DNA of 64,000 bases from Carettochelys insculpta. Its lineage: Eukaryota > Chordata > Testudines > Carettochelyidae. Both the position numbers and the translations under genes were made by a program. This document shows, in pieces, positions 1-9,633 of the stretch; position 1 is the first letter of the stretch, and each line of letters opens with the position of its first letter. The stretch lies in the NCBI RefSeq assembly GCF_033958435.1, contig NC_134161.1, positions 17,608,001 through 17,672,000 of the forward strand, read 5' to 3'. The notes beneath the pieces were generated by a model. The model was given only the letters and a program-made list of their open reading frames with translations. It did no database searches and was not told where the DNA came from.

Positions 1-1076
1 ATTGGAAAGGAACTGAGCTCTTACTCCTAGACACAGTTGCTCCTGTTCAGGCATGTGGGGCCACCATGGCCACATAGATGGAAAATTGAATGCAGAGAGA
101 CTTTCGGTGGACTCCTACTCCTGTCCCCACACAGGGAGAGATGCTAAGGGGTGATTGTTGCTTGGGAGCTTCCCTTGGAAGCTTGTAGCCAGTTAGACAG
201 AAAGAAATGTCAAAAGGAAAGTCTACATTTGCATTGACCAGACCTCCCTGCTCCCCCGAGAGCTGATTAGCTCAAGATGAGAGAGCTTGCAAAGGTTTTC
301 TCTTTACTTTTAGAAACAAATGTATGGTTGTAGTTGGGCAGGATGACCACCCCACTACCCAGAAGGGGGTCCTTCCAGAAGCCTTTTTGTGTGAAGTCTG
401 GCCCCTCCCAGTCAGCTGACCAGAAGTCAGGAGGTGGGGCCAGGCCAATACAAGCCGCGGCAGAGGACTCAGTTGGGACTGTGCCTCCAGAGGAGCCACA
501 CAATGGTTCTGCGCTCCCTGCCTGACAGCCTGAGGACTCTGCTGGGGGCCAGCCCCCAGGGGAGCAAGAGGATGGCTCTGGGCTCCCAGCCTGGGAGACA
601 GAGGACCAGCTAAGTGAGGCCAAGACCTGGATTGGGCTGCCTGGGCCCTGCTGGTTCTGACACCCTACCGACCCCAGAGGAACCTGCCTGTTAGAGCAGA
701 CCAGCCAGACCCAGAGGATTGACCAGAGTATCCACCACAGCCTAGACCCCCAGCCAGCCTGAGCAGCGGACTCAGTAGGCTATGTAGGTCCGGACTTGAG
801 CCACCCGGACCCCAGCCGGCCCTGATACCCTGTGAGCCTCAAGATGTCGGGTGGACTTTGGGTATGTGCTGGGGGGGGAGACTGGGAGTGGCCCAGGGGA
901 TAGAGAAGACAGGTAAAGGTCTTGAGCAGCGTGTTGTGGTCCGGATTCTCTGCTGACCTGTGCAGCTGGCTATACTGCTGCGACCAGGACCCCTGGGCCG
1001 GGACTCAGTGGGGTGGGTAAGCCTGCGTCCCCCTGCCACCACTTGCCGAGTGGCAGTCTCCCCACTCTCTGCCAAG
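1..1076. other. GC-rich DNA with no recognised gene
   Basis: I see no convincing gene here. The stretch from about 340 is rich in short purine/pyrimidine-biased words such as repeated ccagag and cagcc, and short frames are open on both strands. That is typical of GC-rich low-complexity sequence rather than coding. A word near 350-400 (ccactacccagaagggggtccttccag) partly resembles one near 1548-1585, so 340-1680 could be one old repeat unit. I cannot name it. Confidence 0.4.
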
Positions 1077-1435
1077 CACAGGCTTTTGTGTTTGTTTGCT
1101 GCCCCACCCTGAGCTAGGGCCTGGGCTTCTGTTCGGTTTTTTGATGCCCCGCCCTGGGCTAGGGCCTGGGCTGCCATTGGGTTTGTTTCCTGCCCTGCCT
1201 GGGCTAGGGCCTGGGCAGCCTGTAAGACTGTTTTTTGTTGCCCCGCCCTGAACCAGGGCCTAGGCTTCTTTTGTTGTGTGCCGCCTCTGCCCCCCTCCCC
1301 CGAATGAGGGCCATGAGCCACCTGAAGACCAGTGTTTGCTGCCCCACCTTACTCCAGGGCATGGGCTCCTTTTTGGATGTGTGCTGCCCTGCCCTGAGCT
1401 AGGGGTGGGGGTGGGCAAGACTGTGAAGTAAGGCA
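1077..1435. repeat. imperfect minisatellite, unit about 45-55 bp
   Basis: A unit resembling TGCCCYGCCCTGRGCTAGGG followed by CCTGGGC and a T-rich spacer recurs about six or seven times, with visible starts near 1100, 1145, 1191, 1240, 1340 and 1386. Copies differ by substitutions and by spacer length, so the array is old. The minus-strand frame over it shows the same period as repeated AQALAQ peptides. That is a by-product of the repeat and not evidence of a protein. Confidence 0.7.
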
Positions 1436-1684
1436 GGGGGCTTTTGAACTGTTGCCACTCACCCACCTGAAGCCAGATGGGACGACCCCCCCCCCAAACC
1501 AGGGACTTGGGGGTTGTTGGGACTCGCAGGGGTGGGGCGGGATGGCCGCCCACTGACCCGGAGAGGGAGGACCCTTTCCAGGAGCCTGAACGGGCTACAG
1601 ATGGTTCATTGCTTTTACTCTTTAAAAGCTTTCATCCGGGAATAAGCTTCCTTGGAAGCTGATTTGGTGAGAGATGCCCCAGCT

Positions 1685-2482
1685 CAAGAGTTGGCACCCT
1701 GTGGCTCCACAGCCACACATGGCTCTTTAAGGAGTCAACTGCGGCTCCAAGCGCTGCCGCCGCTGACTCCTCTTGCAGCTCCAGGTGCTGCCACCGCTTA
1801 AACAAAAATCTAAATTCAGTTGCTCACTGTTGAACCAACTGAATTTAGTTTTTTTGTTTAAGTGGAGGCAGCCGGAGATGCTCAGCAGCCAGCTGCGGCA
1901 GGGAGCCCAGCAGAGAAAGCCAGCTGGGAGGGGGCCACCCCATGTGGGTGGAAGTCTAAGTGGGCAGGAGAGCTGGGGGGGGAGGGTGGCCAAGCCTGCC
2001 TCTGCCCCTGCTGGAGCTGCACAGCTGCACCCAGAAGGAGGAGGAGATGGCGGGGAGCAATGGGGGATGGTAGCAGCCATGTCCACTGCAGAACTACACA
2101 TGCTGAGGCGAGTTAAGCCTGTGGCGGGGGGGTGGGGGGGGCTCAGTGGGGTTAAGTTTGGGGGTGCGGTGGAAGGTTGGGGTTCAAAGGAGTTAAGCCT
2201 GGGGGTTGGGAAGGGAGGTTGGAATTTGGAGGGGTTAAGCCTGGGGATGGGGGGGGTTTTGCAGGAAGGGGGAGTAAAGCCTGGAGATGGGGATAACAAC
2301 TTTTTAACTGTTACAAATCATTGTGTGTGCTTTTCTTAAAATAGGGGTGATAAAACGCATGGTTTGACATTATTTATTAAAGAACTGCCTCGTATTCACG
2401 TGCACTGCGGCTCTTGAAGGACTGACTTTGTAACTGAATTTGAAAAAATGGCTCTCCTCGCTATTTTGGTTGCAGACCCATG
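1685..2482 (+). mobile_element. non-autonomous hAT element carrying a minisatellite, copy 1
   Basis: The left end (caagagttggcaccctgtggctcc) and right end (aaaatggctctcctcgctattttggttgcagaccca) have the paired 'ggctcc...tggctcttt' and 'ggttgcagacc' ends of hAT elements. Candidate 8-bp target duplications are ccccagct (1677-1684) and gcctagcc (2483-2490), with 5 of 8 positions equal. Inside lie a hairpin at about 1797-1863, built on a TTAAACAAAAA...TTTTTTGTTTAA stem, and a GGGGTTAAGCCTGGGGATGG-type tandem array at about 2100-2300. There is no transposase, so it would have been moved in trans. Three more copies lie at 17176-17787, 26266-27040 and 55374-55870. Confidence 0.75.
2100..2300 (+). 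repeat. internal minisatellite of hAT copy 1
   Basis: Four or five degenerate units of about 45-50 bp are built on GGGGTTAAGCCTGGGGATGG separated by G-rich spacers. The same unit occurs inside each of the other three copies of this element, so it is part of the element and not a local expansion. Confidence 0.75.
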
Positions 2483-2490
2483 GCCTAGCC

Positions 2491-3694
2491 CATTCGGAAC
2501 AACATTCCTTCTAGAGTCCCTGGCATGACCTAAAAAGCCAGTAACGCTGGATACTTAGGAGCTAGCCTGTGACGAAATTCTCATTTTTCTTCTCACTGCT
2601 TATAGTATGCACTGTTAGCTGTGATTATTTTCCAAAGGGCTCCCTGCTTTTTACCGCATTTGGAACAACAGAAGCAGTCTCCCATTCCCTTAGGCTTCCA
2701 GGGGGAGTTGGGCACCATTTGAAAATCTCAGCCCAAATCTACATTTTGGTCTTGAGAAGCACGAAGGTCTGCTAGTGGGGATGGGGAGTCAGAATTACTG
2801 GCTCCATTCCCAGATCTATCCATCTGTGGTACTTATATGGTCCCATTACTTTATGATGGAACCAAACAGCTGTTGTTGATACACAATTATGCCTGTGCTC
2901 TCTAAATTCCACCTGCAGCCTAAACATTGAGCCCTTCAAAGACAGGCAAGCAACCTCTATAGGATCAGGCACTCCCAAAGCAGAAAGTCCTGTTGGAGTG
3001 AGAGGAAATTCTTTCCCTAACTTTCAGGGAGAAGAATCTTTATCAGCATCAGGGCAGCTCCCCATGGAAAAGAACATGCACAGTCTGAGAAACATGAAGG
3101 TAGTATAAATCATGGGAGAGAGAAATTCAGCAGTGTAGATAAAATCCTGAGAAGCATAAATCAGCACCAAACAGAAAATAGATAAGAACACTGAAACGGA
3201 CATTAAAAATGTGATTCTCTTGCCAGTTCCCCTGATGGAGCCAATCTCTGGGGAGTTGGTTTGGAAATCTGGCCTTGAGTTTGAAGGAACACAGAGCCTG
3301 CCTTCTCCTCCTGACATCAGAACATCTCAGACCCAGGTTAGACTTTTAAGGAGATTTTTGGCTGTCTTCCTGCTTTAAGAAATTTACAGAAAGTTCCTTA
3401 TGGCTGGAGCACCTCGGCTTTATTCCAAATGCTGTAACAAGCAGCAGCTGAAGCGCTGTATGAGCTTGGAATGCCCCTTGCCCCAGACACAGCACATTGG
3501 TACCTCTCTTCAGCAGCGGCTGCCAACCCATCACATGCCGTTATCACTGAGAATTAAAGGGCTTGATCTGCTGTCATGGGCTAACTTTAGAAACCCATGA
3601 CTGCTGGTTCACCAGTATGACTTGGGTACTAGAGGCACCCCTAAAACCTGTGAGCATCTGGGGACTCTGGCAATACTTCCACAGCCTCCTGAGT
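2491..3694. other. no gene recognised
   Basis: Balanced composition, with no long frame, no clear repeat and no splice-bounded coding segment that I can support. Confidence 0.4.
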
Positions 3695-4032
3695 CAGTGG
3701 CATAGCCAGAAGGGCCCCCTTGGGCAGGCCCTGACTGCGGGTGGGTGGGCAATGAGGGGTGATGGGGTTACTCCCTGGTGTGCCAGCCCTGCTCCCTGGC
3801 TGCAGCTGCAGGCAGAGTGGGTAAGTCCCAGTGTCCTGGCCCTGCTCCCTGGCCAGAGCATTGGGCGGAGCAGAGTAAGACCCAGTGCCCTGGTCAGATG
3901 GAGTGCCATGTGGGCCAGTGGAGTGGCACTAGCACTGGGGCCTTAGGAGAGCTGTGAAGGGATGCGAGGTGGGCCTGGATGCAAAGTGGGTGGGCCATGG
4001 CCCACTCAGGCCCACCTGTGGCTATGCCCCTG
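3695..4032. mobile_element. 338-bp non-autonomous hAT element with TSD
   Basis: The left end cagtggcatagccagaaggg and the reverse complement of the right end (cctgtggctatgcccctg) pair as terminal inverted repeats of the form CAGKGGCATAGCCA. Flanking 8-mers are tcctgagt (3687-3694) and tcctgcat (4033-4040), 6 of 8 equal, which fits the 8-bp duplication made by hAT transposases. The interior is G-rich (repeated 'ccctgctccctggc' words) and carries no transposase. Confidence 0.75.
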
Positions 4033-4040
4033 TCCTGCAT

Positions 4041-5985
4041 TGAAGCTAATAAGACCCAACTGGCCTGATCACCAGTGTGTCAGCAGAATGACTCAATAGG
4101 TCTAATGGTACAAGAGGTTTAAATGAACTTGTCTTTGCCACAGAGTCAGTACACCAGAAAGGGGATTTCAGTTGTCTGTGCCATGGTGAGCACAGCACAG
4201 CAGGGCCTTTTGCCATAGTCGGGCTCCTAAATGGCCAGGCGCTCAAGAACATTCCAATTAGTGTGCATTGGCCTTTCAGAGCAAAACCAGTGGAACTGGC
4301 CAGTTGCAACAGGCTCACTTCTGCTTTGCATTGCTGGAGGGGCACAAAGCAACCAGAGTGTGCCAGGGAAACTTGTCCATATAACTTTACAGAGTGCATC
4401 TCTTTGTGCTAAAGCCTCCTCTTGGCTCTTTTGTCTCATTGCATGCGATTTGCACGACTGGTCTAGCTTAGATTGCTGGAGCAGAGACTGTGCTTCCCAC
4501 TGATATTAACAAAGGCCTGCCATATTCCCTGGCTGCAGCCAGAAACAGGATGAGGCCAGCCTCCATCATGGCACTTTGGCATGGTTCCTAGCAGAACAAA
4601 GTGAGCACATCAGTGACCTGTCTCCAGAGCTTCAGGCCAGTCTGGGGAAAAGGTTCCAATGGATATCTGCACTGACCCAGTGTAACCCACACACCTATGT
4701 GTGGTTAACTGTGCCATGTAGTTGCACCTAGACTATGTCACAGAGAAAGAATAAGTGTCCTTTACAGAGTAAGCTGAGAGCCAGCTCCCCTTTAGTTCAA
4801 GCTGTAGAGGTGCCTGCGGTAAGCTCCAGAGGTGCCACGTTCAAGTCTGCCTGAGGGCAGTTACACCAGTTCCTCTAATGTCCCTGGGTGAACACCACCC
4901 CTGTCCCACGGGTTTCTTGCCTGGCACTTTTGATGGTCCTGTTTTGCAAATATCCCATTCCCAGCACTATTCAGACTGCCCAGAGATACAACCAAGAGAT
5001 ACAGTTACTCTGGAATTCCAGCCAGGACACAATAGACTACACTAAAGAGTTTAGCAGTAGGACTGAAACCTGAGGCCAGCCCCAGGTTCAGATTTCACAA
5101 AGCAGGGATCAGTAAAAGCCCAGCTGAAGCAAAAGTGTAAGGCTATCCATCTGACTGTGCATTGCGAAACCTGTCCCTGGAACAGCTGCACCCAGCCGGA
5201 GAAGGCAAATGAAATAAGTGCCCCAAGCGTTTGATAAAAGAAAGGGGGATTCAGGAAATCCACACGCTCAGCTCTCAGCCCAGCTGTGTTGTTTTTCATA
5301 AAGTTACACTTTAATGTTATAAAACAGTGTGATCAAAAGAAAAGTATTAGGTGGAGCTAAGGAGGCTGTTGGAACAATCTAGTCCAGATGAGGAGCTCAG
5401 TGCAAGTCTGCCCTGCTTTGTTAGTGGTTTATCGGAAAGATTTAAGTGCTAAAGACGGCCGAGTAGGTGCCATCTCACTAAGGCAAGGGCCCCATAGCTC
5501 CAAAATCCACTACAGGGTGCTAGGTCAGGGAGGGAGAATACGGGTGTTTGTCTCAGTAGTGGAACTTAAAGGCACGTGTGGCTCACTAACAGCCTGTAAC
5601 ACAAGTTCAGTCGTGAAGCTACTGCTCAGAGCTGTCGCCATTAGAACTGGTCTCGAGCTGCCCCAACCCACTGTGACTTCCCTATGAGGAGAATGGCTCA
5701 GTAAGTGGGGATTCTTGCTGCTGGAAAGACCCAAGGCAACAGAAGGGCCACAGTGAGTCTCTGAGGGACCCAATAAAATCCACCAAGAAGCAAAGCTAAG
5801 GGATGTGTTGCACACTAACCTCACAACATGTCCCTCAGCTTCACAAATGTCAGCACTGTGTGAATGAGGCCCGTGTTTCCAACCAGGGGCTCTCATTTGA
5901 GACACCTGCTAGACTATGGTACTTAGAGCCCATCCATTCCTCAGCATCTCCTGATCTTTGATATCTGTGTTCTCCCAGAACTGCT
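4041..5985. other. no gene recognised
   Basis: Unique-looking sequence with only short frames on either strand. No domain, RNA gene or named repeat could be supported. Confidence 0.4.
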
Positions 5986-6145
5986 GTGAGGGGAGGCAGT
6001 GCTACTCCTACTTTACCAGTGCAACAAAGGCACAGTGGCTGAGTGACTTGCTCAGAGAGAAAATTGGCGGTAGAGCAGGGACTTGAACTGCTGTTATCTT
6101 GTTAGCACTGAACTAGCCAGCCAGCCACTGGACCATCCGTCCTCT
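5985..6145 (-). repeat. MIR-type SINE fragment
   Basis: The stretch reads, in order, a 'ggcacagtggctgagtgacttgctc' box, a 'gtagagcagggacttgaac' box and a 'cactgaactagcc...ccactggaccatc' end. These are the antisense core of MIR/CORE-SINEs (sense order: split promoter, then the 'tgacttgggcaagtca' core). It is old and diverged. Confidence 0.65.
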
Positions 6146-7642
6146 CCTTTCACAACCTCGCACTGGCTCCCAAAACAGTGGCCTGAACAGCCAAGGGCCA
6201 TTCTGGAAAAGAAATAACCTGATCTTTTCTTTGTCATACCCACCTGCCCATTGCCTTAGGACTCCTGTACAGAGCAGGGGTGTTTCTCAGTGGCTTGGTC
6301 TCTCCATTGTCAGAAAAGGGATTGTTCCTCAGGTCTGGAGACTTCCCTCTCCACAGCATAGCTTGGTGTTTTGTGCTGGATTGTACCTTTAGATACCAAG
6401 CTCTGCACATTTCCTGTTCTGGTTCTCAAATGACTTGACCAGAGCAGACGTTAGTAACTACAATCCATCTTTGATGACGTCAGTGGAAATTGAGCGAAAG
6501 AGCCAGCAGAGAGTAAGGGTGGACAATGAAGGAAGGGGAAGAGCCCTTGCAGTTTGTGAATCTGCTAAGCAGAGCCACCAGCTGGGGTCTGCTGCAGATT
6601 CGCTCACACCAGCTAGTGTCTAAAAGTGTTGTTGCACTTTCACCTCTTGTGCAAAGGGTCAGCACCAGGAAAGGCAAAGGAAATCTGTTTGCTGCTCAAA
6701 TGCTAGTGGAGGGTCCCTCATCTGTGGGCAGAGGGGTTTTGCTGGGTGGTGTTTCACACACGTTCCTGAGGAGCTTTGGGGGCAGGTTTGGAAAATGAGT
6801 TTAATAATGAAGATGGAGTGTGAGGTGGGGAAGGCAGTTGGGTGAGGTCAAGATTCCTGTCCTGCTGAGATCAGCCAAGCCAAAGCAGAAGCAGATGGTG
6901 GAGTGCGTGGAGACAAAGAACTTCAAAATATTTCAGGCATATGGTTCCAGACCAGGTACTGCCATTGAAGTGCTAACAAGCTACAATCTATACATCATGA
7001 CCTCAGCTGGGGAGCAGACCAGATGGAAATCAAGGTGCATATAGCATGGCTGGGTAGGGAACAGAAGTTGGCATATTTTTCATATTCAGTACTTTGAAGA
7101 TGCTCCACTGCACTCTCTCTCACTTATGGAATAAGTGAGAACAGTTGGGCCAACAGATAGGGTTGTGTTTTGGGATAGATGAGTATATAGAAGGGCTATA
7201 TGGAGAACAGCTAGATAGAAGCTTCACTATCCAGCACTAACAGACAGGACTATTTCACTTTCTTTTAAACATATAAGGCCAAATCATCCACTGGTATGAA
7301 ACAACTCTTCTGACTTAGTGGAACTTTGCTGAGGGATTCCCACTGAGGGTCTTGATCCCATGATTTCTTGGCAAAAGTGCTCTGAGTGAGATGAACGAGT
7401 GACTATTTTACACTGATGCCTTAACACAGCAAAAATTCTCACACACACCCACTGCCCGACATGGCCCTGCTTTCAGCAGTCCAGCTGACGAAAGAGCCTT
7501 CCTCTGAGCTATGTATGTCCCACTGTTCACTGTCCTACTGGGACCATGTGCTGGAAAAGGGAGAATGCTTGGCCCTGTCTGTGAAGTTGTTCACTGCTGC
7601 AGACAAATGAAGAAAGGTGCCTGATTCCGGTTTGGAAGATAA
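6146..7642. other. no gene recognised; left flank of the DIRS element
   Basis: Ordinary sequence with short frames only. It ends at the left terminus of the DIRS retrotransposon. Confidence 0.4.
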
Positions 7643-7836
7643 GAGAAGTTACTCACCATAGTAACGGTGGTTCTTCGAGATGTGTCCCCATGGGTGCTCC
7701 ACAATAGGTGACGGGCTTGCCCGGCGCCGCAGATCGGATCTTCCAAGCAGTTTCTGCCGGACCGCGCATGCGCCGGCGCGCGCCGCTCCCTTGCGTGCTC
7801 CTGGCCATGTGCGCGATCCGGTCCCCGCCAGTTCCT
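7643..7836 (-). repeat. 3' inverted terminal repeat of the DIRS element, with extension
   Basis: Positions 7673-7836 are the inverted complement of 13578-13737 with few mismatches. The first 30 bases (7643-7672) have no counterpart at the 5' end and form the terminal extension. Positions 7643-7702 pair with 7905-7964 at about 58 of 60 positions. The repeat is very GC- and CpG-rich. Confidence 0.9.
7764..7773. promoter_or_regulatory. NRF1-like palindrome in the 3' ITR
   Basis: GCGCATGCGC is a perfect palindrome matching the known NRF1 consensus (YGCGCAYGCGCR), set in CpG-rich DNA. It is duplicated in the 5' ITR. Regulatory use is inferred, not shown. Confidence 0.45.
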
Positions 7837-7904
7837 CGACCAACCGCCTCGGGTGCCCCTGCAAAACACTAACAGAGATCCGAAGCGGGGAGGATGGGCG
7901 GGAA

Positions 7905-8007
7905 GTGGAGCACCCACGGGGACACATCTCGAAGAACCACCGTTACTACGGTGAGTAACTTCTCTTTCTTCTTCGAGTGTCCCCGTGGGTGCTCCACAAT
8001 AGGTGAC
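7905..8007 (-). repeat. internal complementary region (ICR) of the DIRS element
   Basis: Two abutting blocks are complementary to the two element ends. Positions 7965-8007 are an exact 43-base inverted complement of the 5' terminus (13702-13744). Positions 7905-7964 are the inverted complement of the 3' terminus (7643-7702) with two mismatches. The blocks meet at 7964/7965, so the ICR spells the head-to-tail junction of both ends on the opposite strand. In the published DIRS-1 model this region templates the alignment of cDNA ends into a circle. It lies just downstream of the recombinase stop codon, as in DIRS-1. Confidence 0.9.
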
Positions 8008-8046
8008 TACCCAGCAGTAACCCAAGATAGGAGGTGGGTAATCGGA

Positions 8047-9633
8047 TTATGTGCAGCTTGTCCCCGAGAGGACCGCTGCAGAGAGACGGGTATCCTCTTG
8101 GAATACCCTGTGAAGGGCGTAATGTTTGGCGAAGGTGTCGTAGGATGACCAGGTCGCCGCCCTGCAAATGTCTTTTAACGCAACGCCCTTGAAAAAGGCT
8201 GTTGATGCTGCCACCGCCCTGGTGGAATGAGCCCTGGGAGTGGCCAATAAAGGAGTCTTTTTGAGCTCGTAGCACATTTTTATGCAGGATACAATGTGCT
8301 TTGAGATTCGCTGCGATGAGAGACCTTCTCCTTTCGATTTGGGAGCGAGGGAGACTAGGAGTCTATCCGTTTTCCGGAAGGACTTGGTCCTGTCTACGTA
8401 GAAGGCTAGCGCCCTCCTCACGTCCAGGAGGTGTAGGCGCGCCTCTTCGTTGGAGTTATGAGGCTTTGGATAAAACAAGGGTAGAACAATAGGTTCGTTG
8501 ATGTGAAACTCGGAGGAAACTTTGGGAACAAAGGCTGGATGCAGCCGTATGGTTACCGCCTCCTTGGAAAAAACAGTGCAGGGTGGCGTTGCCATGACTG
8601 CCGCGAGCTCGCTCACCCTACGAGCTGACGTAATTGCAAGGAGAAAGGTCGTCTTTATTGTAAGGAGGTGGAGGGGAACCGTGGCCAATGGCTCGAACGG
8701 TGGTCCCATGAGTGTGGTAAGCACCAGGTCCAAGTTCCACGAAGGTGGAATCGGTTTCCGAGGGGGGTAGAGGTTTACCAACCCTTTGAGGAACCTGGTA
8801 ACCATAGGGTGGGCGAACACCGTGTGCCCTTCCTCCTCATGTTTGAACGCCGAGATGGCAGCAAGGTGGACCTTTAACGAGGATAGCGAGAGTCCTCCTC
8901 TCTTGAGGTCCAGTAAATACTCTAGAACTGTAGGTATAGGCACCGAAAGGGGGGCCAGTTGTTTGGTAGAACACCAGGCCGTAAAGCGAGTCCATTTTTG
9001 TTTGTAGGTCTTCCTAGTGGAAGTCCTCCTGCTACTTTCTAGGACTTGCTGTACTTCCACTGTGCATGTGCGCTCTAGGGAGCTGAGCCATGGATTAGCC
9101 ACGCTTGCAGTCGCAGGCTTTGGGGGTGCGGATGCACTATGGACCCCTGGGCTTGCGTGAGCAGATCCGGCGCCACCGGAAGAGGCATCGGTGGACGGTC
9201 CGACATGCGCAGGAGTAGGGGGAACCATTGTTGGCGATCCCACGTTGGGACTATCAGGATCATCCGGGCCCTTTCCCTCCTGGCTTTTTGCAAAACTTTG
9301 TGGATCAGCACTGTGGGAGGAAACGCGTAAAGCAGGGGGCCCCCCCACTGGATCGCGAATGCGTCCCCCAGGGACCCCCAGCCCAGTCCTGCTCTGGAGC
9401 AGAACCGTGGGCACTGCTTGTTGTGCTGGGTGGCAAACAGATCTATTTGGGGAAACCCCCATGCGTGGAAAATCGGCCGTAGCAGATCGGGACGAATCTG
9501 CCACTCGTGTGTGAGCGCAAAACGCCTGCTCAGCTGGTCTGCCTTCACGTTGTGCGCACCCGGCAAGTATGAGGCTTTCAAGATTATATCGTGGGCGATG
9601 CACCAGTTCCATAAGCGGATTGCTTCCGCGCAT
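8047..9633 (-). CDS. DIRS tyrosine recombinase (integrase)
   Basis: The frame encodes 528 residues. The DNA-breaking tyrosine recombinase should join circular element DNA to the genome in the nucleus. The core runs from about residue 185 to the end. A SAM-like N-terminal helical domain (about 200-285) precedes the catalytic domain. Catalytic signatures are visible: Arg in SARRVSEL (R338), the HxxR motif in RAHSTR (H469, R472), Trp in ATWSSYD (W495) and the nucleophile in FAKHY (Y505). The first 186 residues overlap the upstream RT frame and are low-complexity (Pro/Ser/Ala). The frame start at 9633 is therefore only the first in-frame ATG, and M136 (9228) is another possible start. The frame is +2 relative to RT, so expression needs reinitiation, frameshift or splicing. 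No stop or frameshift breaks it. Confidence 0.92.
   Translation of the reverse strand: MRGSNPLMELVHRPRYNLESLILAGCAQREGRPAEQAFCAHTRVADSSRSATADFPRMGVSPNRSVCHPAQQAVPTVLLQSRTGLGVPGGRIRDPVGGPPALRVSSHSADPQSFAKSQEGKGPDDPDSPNVGSPTMVPPTPAHVGPSTDASSGGAGSAHASPGVHSASAPPKPATASVANPWLSSLERTCTVEVQQVLESSRRTSTRKTYKQKWTRFTAWCSTKQLAPLSVPIPTVLEYLLDLKRGGLSLSSLKVHLAAISAFKHEEEGHTVFAHPMVTRFLKGLVNLYPPRKPIPPSWNLDLVLTTLMGPPFEPLATVPLHLLTIKTTFLLAITSARRVSELAAVMATPPCTVFSKEAVTIRLHPAFVPKVSSEFHINEPIVLPLFYPKPHNSNEEARLHLLDVRRALAFYVDRTKSFRKTDRLLVSLAPKSKGEGLSSQRISKHIVSCIKMCYELKKTPLLATPRAHSTRAVAASTAFFKGVALKDICRAATWSSYDTFAKHYALHRVFQEDTRLSAAVLSGTSCT

Noticed and set aside
839..1321. Minus-strand frame with repeated AQALAQ peptides
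   Set aside because: The peptide repeat mirrors the underlying minisatellite. No start context or domain supports a gene.
1077..1435. CRISPR-like array
   Set aside because: Units are adjacent and degenerate with no unique spacers of constant length, and the sequence is clearly a vertebrate nuclear genome.
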